A DNA stretch of 64,000 nucleotides. Origin: Panulirus ornatus (taxonomy: Eukaryota > Arthropoda > Malacostraca > Decapoda > Palinuridae). A program made the position numbers and the translations under genes. The notes beneath the pieces were generated by a model. The model was given only the letters and a program-made list of their open reading frames with translations. It did no database searches and was not told the DNA's origin. Positions 59,825-64,000 of the stretch are shown piece by piece (position 1 is the stretch's first letter; each line of letters opens with the position of its first letter). Where the stretch lies: NCBI RefSeq assembly GCF_036320965.1, contig NC_092279.1, positions 15,015,661 to 15,079,660 on the forward strand, written 5' to 3'.

Positions 59825-60325
59825 GTCCTTCATTCACGGCCTAAATACTCATCCTTCATTCAAGGCCCAAATACCTATGCTTCATTCACGGCCTAAATAC
59901 TCATGCTTCATTCAGGGCCGAAATACTCATGCTTCATTCAGGGCCTAAATACTCATGCTTCATTCAGGGCCTAAATACTCATGCTTCATTCAGGGCCTAA
60001 ATACTCATGCTTCATTCAGGGCCTAAATACTCATGCTTCATTCAGGGCCTAAATACTCATGCTTCATTCAGGGCCTAAATACTTATGCTTCATTCAGGGC
60101 CTAAATACTTATGCTTCATTCAGGGCCTAAATACTTATGCTTCATTCAGGGCCTAAATACTTATGCTTCATTCAGGGCCGAAATACTCAAAGCCACATGC
60201 GTGTTCACTCTGAGACAAAAAAACCCTGCAGCCATGTCTGTGCATTCTTAACTAAGACCTCGAGCCATGTCTGTGTGCATTATGATCTAAGACACCCCAG
60301 CCACGTCTGTGCATTTTAAGACCCT
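59825..60325 (+). repeat. 26-bp minisatellite block 1 plus unique tail
   Basis: CATGCTTCATTCAGGGCCTA plus AATACT in 26-bp steps (about 13 copies) to 60185, then about 140 bp of CCATGTCTGTGCATT-type sequence. Confidence 0.95.
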
Positions 60326-60791
60326 CCAGCCCATGCATACTCATGCTTCATTCTGGGCCTAAATACTCATCCTTCATTCAGGGCCTAAATACTCATGCTT
60401 CATTCAGGGCCTAAATACTCATGCTTCATTCAGGGCCTAAATACTCATGCTTCATTCAGGGCCTAAATACTCATGCTTCATTCAGGGCCTAAATACTTAT
60501 GCTTCATTCAGGGCCTAAATACTCATGCTTCATTCAGGGCCTAAATACTCATGCTTCATTCAGGGCCTAAATACTCATGCTTCATTCAGGGCCTAAATAC
60601 TTATGCTTCATTCAGGGCCTAAATACTTATGCTTCATTCAGGGCCGAAATACTCAAAGCCACATGCGTGTTCACTCTGAGACAAAAAAACCCTGCAGCCA
60701 TGTCTGTGCATTCTTAACTAAGACCTCGAGCCATGTCTGTGTGCATTATGATCTAAGACACCCCAGCCACGTCTGTGCATTTTAAGACCCT
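60326..60791 (+). repeat. 466-bp duplicated copy of the minisatellite block
   Basis: Repeats block 1 with its tail at a fixed offset of 466 bp (60137 matches 60603). The tail appears identical over at least 180 bp. Confidence 0.95.
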
Positions 60792-60799
60792 CCAGCCCA

Positions 60800-61370
60800 T
60801 GCCCTGTGCATTACGATCTAAACCCGTTCATTTATCATAGTCTCGACACGCGGGACACACTTCCATTTCCTAAAGCCCTGATGTGTGTGGGAGGGAGGAG
60901 GAGGAGGAGGAGGTGGTTGTTGTTGTTGTTTTTCCCTCGTCATTCATCACAGGGGGGGGGGGGGGGAAATGAGACGTTCTGACACATACTATTCGCCAGG
61001 GATGATCGAAATGGCGACGCGTGGCACCCCGAGCATCCTGGTATTAGAACCCGTGTGATGGATCAACCTTCTGATGGGCAGCCATCCCACCCGGAGGCCG
61101 GCGGCGGCGACACGGGGGCATCTCTCCAACGATCGGTCGCCTTGAGAGTGAAACTTCCCTAAAATGTCTTCGTCCAGAAACAGACCATCCTGGAAACTGG
61201 AACGTCTAGAGAGCGAAACACGTGAAACACGTCAGCGCGTCGTAAAAAAAAAAAAAAAAAAAGAAGAAAAAAACTTATCGTCGTAAAACGTCAGCAATGT
61301 AATGGAAGACATCTTAAACCTTCTCCATCTCTGAAGTGAGAGAGAAAACCCGTAAACCTTCAACATCTCG
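60800..61370. other. no gene recognised; G-run and A-run
   Basis: (GGA)n at about 60896-60912, (GTT)n at 60916-60930, G-run at 60952-60966, A-run at 61244-61262. Scattered degenerate ACGTCAGC words precede the next minisatellite. Confidence 0.45.
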
Positions 61371-61374
61371 AGAA

Positions 61375-62650
61375 TGAAACACGGCACAACGAACGTCAGC
61401 GTCTTGTAATACAACACGGCATAACGAACGTCAGCGTCTTGCAATACAACACGGCACAACGAACGTCAGCGTCTTGCAATACAACACGACTAAACGTCAG
61501 CGTCTTGCAATACAACACGGCACAACGAACGTCAGCGTCTTGCAATACAACACGACTAAACGTCAGCGTCTTGCAATACAACACGACTAAACGTCAGCGT
61601 CTTGCAATACAACACGACTAAACGTCAGCGTCTTGCAATACAACACGGCACAACGAACGTCAGCGTCTTGCAATACAACACGACTAAACGTCAGCGTCTT
61701 GTAATACAACACGGCATAACGAACGTCAGCGTCTTGTAATACAACACGACACAACGAACGTCAGCGTCTTGCAATACAACACGACACAACGAACGTCAGC
61801 ATCTTGCAATACAACACGACACAACGAACGTCAGCGTCTTGTAATACAACACGACTAAACATCAGCGTCTTGTAATACAACACGACTAAACGTCAGCGTC
61901 TTGTAATACAACACGACTAAACGTCAGCGTCTTGTAATACAACACGACTAAACGTCAGCGTCTTGTAATACAACACGACTACGAACGTCAGCGTCTTGCA
62001 ATACAACACGACACAACGAACGTCAGCGTCTTGCAATACAACACGGCACAACGAACGTCAGCGTCTTGCAATACAACACGACACAACGAACGTCAGCGTC
62101 TTGTAATACAACACGACACAACGAACGTCAGCGTCTTGCAATACAACACGACACAACGAACGTCAGCGTCTTGCAATACAACACGACACAACGAACGTCA
62201 GCGTCTTGCAATACAACACGACTAAACGTCAGCGTCTTGTAATACAACACGACACAACGAACGTCAGCGTCTTGTAATACAACACGGCATAACGAACGTC
62301 AGCGTCTTGTAATACAACACGACTAAACGTCAGCGTCTTGTAATACAACAAGACTAAACGTCAGCGTCTTGTAATACAACACGGCATAACGAACGTCAGC
62401 GTCTTGTAATACAACACGACTAAACGTCAGCGTCTTGTAATACAACACGACTAAACGTCAGCGTCTTGTAATACAACACGACTAAACGTTAGCGTCTTGT
62501 AATACAACACGACTAAACGTCAGCGTCTTGTAATACAACACGACTAAACGTCAGCGTCTTGTAATACAACACGACTAAACGTCAGCGTCTTGTAATACAA
62601 GACTAAACGTCAGCGTCTTGTAATACAACAAGACTAAACGTCAACGTTCT
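61375..62650 (+). repeat. 31/35-bp minisatellite, about 37 copies
   Basis: Core ACGTCAGCGTCTTGTAATAC plus AACACG, ending either ACTAA (31 bp) or GCACAACGA/ACACAACGA/GCATAACGA (35 bp). Unit types are mixed, with blocks of one type. The right edge decays into ATAGAGTGGAATAAAACATG. Confidence 0.96.
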
Positions 62651-62819
62651 TGAAATAGAGTGGAATAAAACATGGAGGCCTTGAAATAGGATACGACGTA
62701 ACGTCAGCAATCTTGAAATGAAACACATTACCAGATCCCATTTTCTTGACAAGAAAATAAAGTGGTGTTGCCGCTTCACCACCAACCGCTGCCTTCCCTC
62801 GACCCCGGCCTCCGTGGGA

Positions 62820-63330
62820 CATCACAGCGCACCAGCAGCCACCCGCACCCTCCCACCCCAACCACAGCGCACCACACCTCACCAGCCACTACCCTCCCTC
62901 GACCCCAACCACAGCGCACCAGCAGCCTCCCGCACCCTCCCACCCCAACCACAGCGCACCACACCTCACCAGCCACTACCCTTCCTCGACCCCCAACCAC
63001 AGCGCACCACACCTCACCAGCCACTACCCTCCCTCGACCCCAACCACAGCGCACCACAGCGCACCAGCAGCCTCCCGCACCCTCCCACCCCAACCACAGC
63101 GCACCACACCTCACCAGCCACTACCCTTCCTCGACCCCCAACCACAGCGCACCACACCTCACCAGCCACTACCCTCCCTCGACACCCAACCACAGCGCAC
63201 CACACCTCACCAGCCACTACCCTCCCTCGACCCCCAACCACAGCGCACCACACCTCACCAGCAGCCTCCCGCACCCTCCCACCCCAACCACAGCGCACCA
63301 CACCTCACCAGCCACTACCCTTCCTCGACG
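62820..63330 (+). repeat. composite 40/48-bp C-rich minisatellite
   Basis: Two modules share CCACAGCGCACCA: a 40-bp one with GCAGCC.CCCGCACCCTCCCA and a 47-48-bp one with CACCTCACCAGCCACTACCC and CCTCGACCC. CACAGCGCAC starts at 62823, 62863, 62910, 62950 and 62998. Lack of G/A makes two plus frames stop-free for about 800 bp. Confidence 0.95.
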
Positions 63331-63477
63331 CTGGCACTATGCAACACAGCTCACCAGCAGAGGGGAATATTGGAGTTCTGTGTCCTTGTCGCGCTTTTAT
63401 CGCATCTCTTACAGGAAAATACTCCGTAGATTTGAGTTCGCACTGTCACACGTGCCTAAGTGGTGGGGTCCAATTCC

Positions 63478-63552
63478 GTGTGTGTGTGTATGTGTGCATG
63501 TGCGTGTGTGTGTGTGTGTGTGTGCCTGTGCGTGTGTGTGTGTGTGTGTGTG
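63478..63552 (+). repeat. (GT)n microsatellite, interrupted
   Basis: About 75 bp of GT with GCATGTGC and GCCTGTGC interruptions. Confidence 0.96.
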
Positions 63553-63554
63553 TC

Positions 63555-63763
63555 ACTGAAGTACGCCTGTGTGATGTTACACCGTGAGTGAAAAAATTAG
63601 CTTTAGCGAAGTTGTATCAATGAGAGTACGTACAGTCTCAAGAAAAAATATATATATATATCCAAAGGAGGCCAAACTTCCCGGCAACTGGAAGCAGCGC
63701 AGCGATTGAGCTGCAGGAGCTTTTGGAAAGATGTCCCGGGTAACACCAGGACTTTTTCTTAAA
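63555..63763. other. no gene recognised
   Basis: Short (AT)n at 63646-63660; otherwise unremarkable. Confidence 0.35.
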
Positions 63764-63893
<130 letters not shown>

Positions 63894-64000
63894 TGTTACG
63901 AACTCAATACTTATTCGGGCAAGGTCGCCAGTAACATATGTGTGTTACAAATACTATACTGATCCTTGTCTTGCAAGGACGTTAGATTTTATGTCTCACA

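Noticed and set aside
62718..63587. 289-codon plus-strand open frame, longest in the window, Pro/His/Thr-rich
   Set aside because: It is a read-through of the 40/48-bp C-rich minisatellite and following GT run. A second frame is open over the same stretch, and there is no domain or splice context.

Overview
This is a repeat-dominated piece of animal nuclear DNA, most likely from an arthropod and probably a decapod crustacean. Evidence: a spliced metazoan-type gene with small exons and GT-AG introns; dozens of very long (GA)n, (GT)n and (AT)n microsatellites; and a dispersed repeat family flanked by (AT)n that I associate, from memory only, with decapod genomes. I see no bacterial operon, CRISPR array, rRNA or tRNA gene.

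Layout. (1) 1-11,980: the only convincing protein gene. Ten exons on the minus strand (11,939 down to 3,983) join in frame into a complete protein of about 415 residues, homologous to kynurenine/alpha-aminoadipate aminotransferase (AADAT, KAT II). Its introns hold microsatellites, minisatellites and dispersed elements. A second copy of its last two exons and 3' UTR lies on the opposite strand at 974-1,550, so two 3' ends face each other as an inverted duplication. (2) 12,003-31,787: one uninterrupted direct satellite array, 308-bp unit, about 65 units, whose interior has 41 consecutive units of exactly 308 bp. It begins about 30 bp upstream of the first coding exon. (3) 31,790-64,000: no intact gene recognised. 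It contains microsatellites, many minisatellites (20, 23, 26, 31, 31/35, 40/48, 43, 50 bp and others), five further families of dispersed repeats, and two decayed non-LTR retrotransposon pieces (38,775-39,475 minus; about 50,350-51,860 plus).

Biology. The aminotransferase keeps the residues expected to bind PLP, but its N-terminal substrate-side segment has changed and its penultimate exon has diverged from the inverted copy. The most noteworthy features are the satellite (homogenised core, old variants shared by both ends, indels concentrated on a 12-bp palindrome), its position against a gene's 5' end, and the tail-to-tail duplicate. Long open frames elsewhere are simple-repeat or minisatellite read-throughs and are not listed as genes. 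Coordinates of repeats were read by eye and may be off by a few bases; exon coordinates were checked by phase and length.
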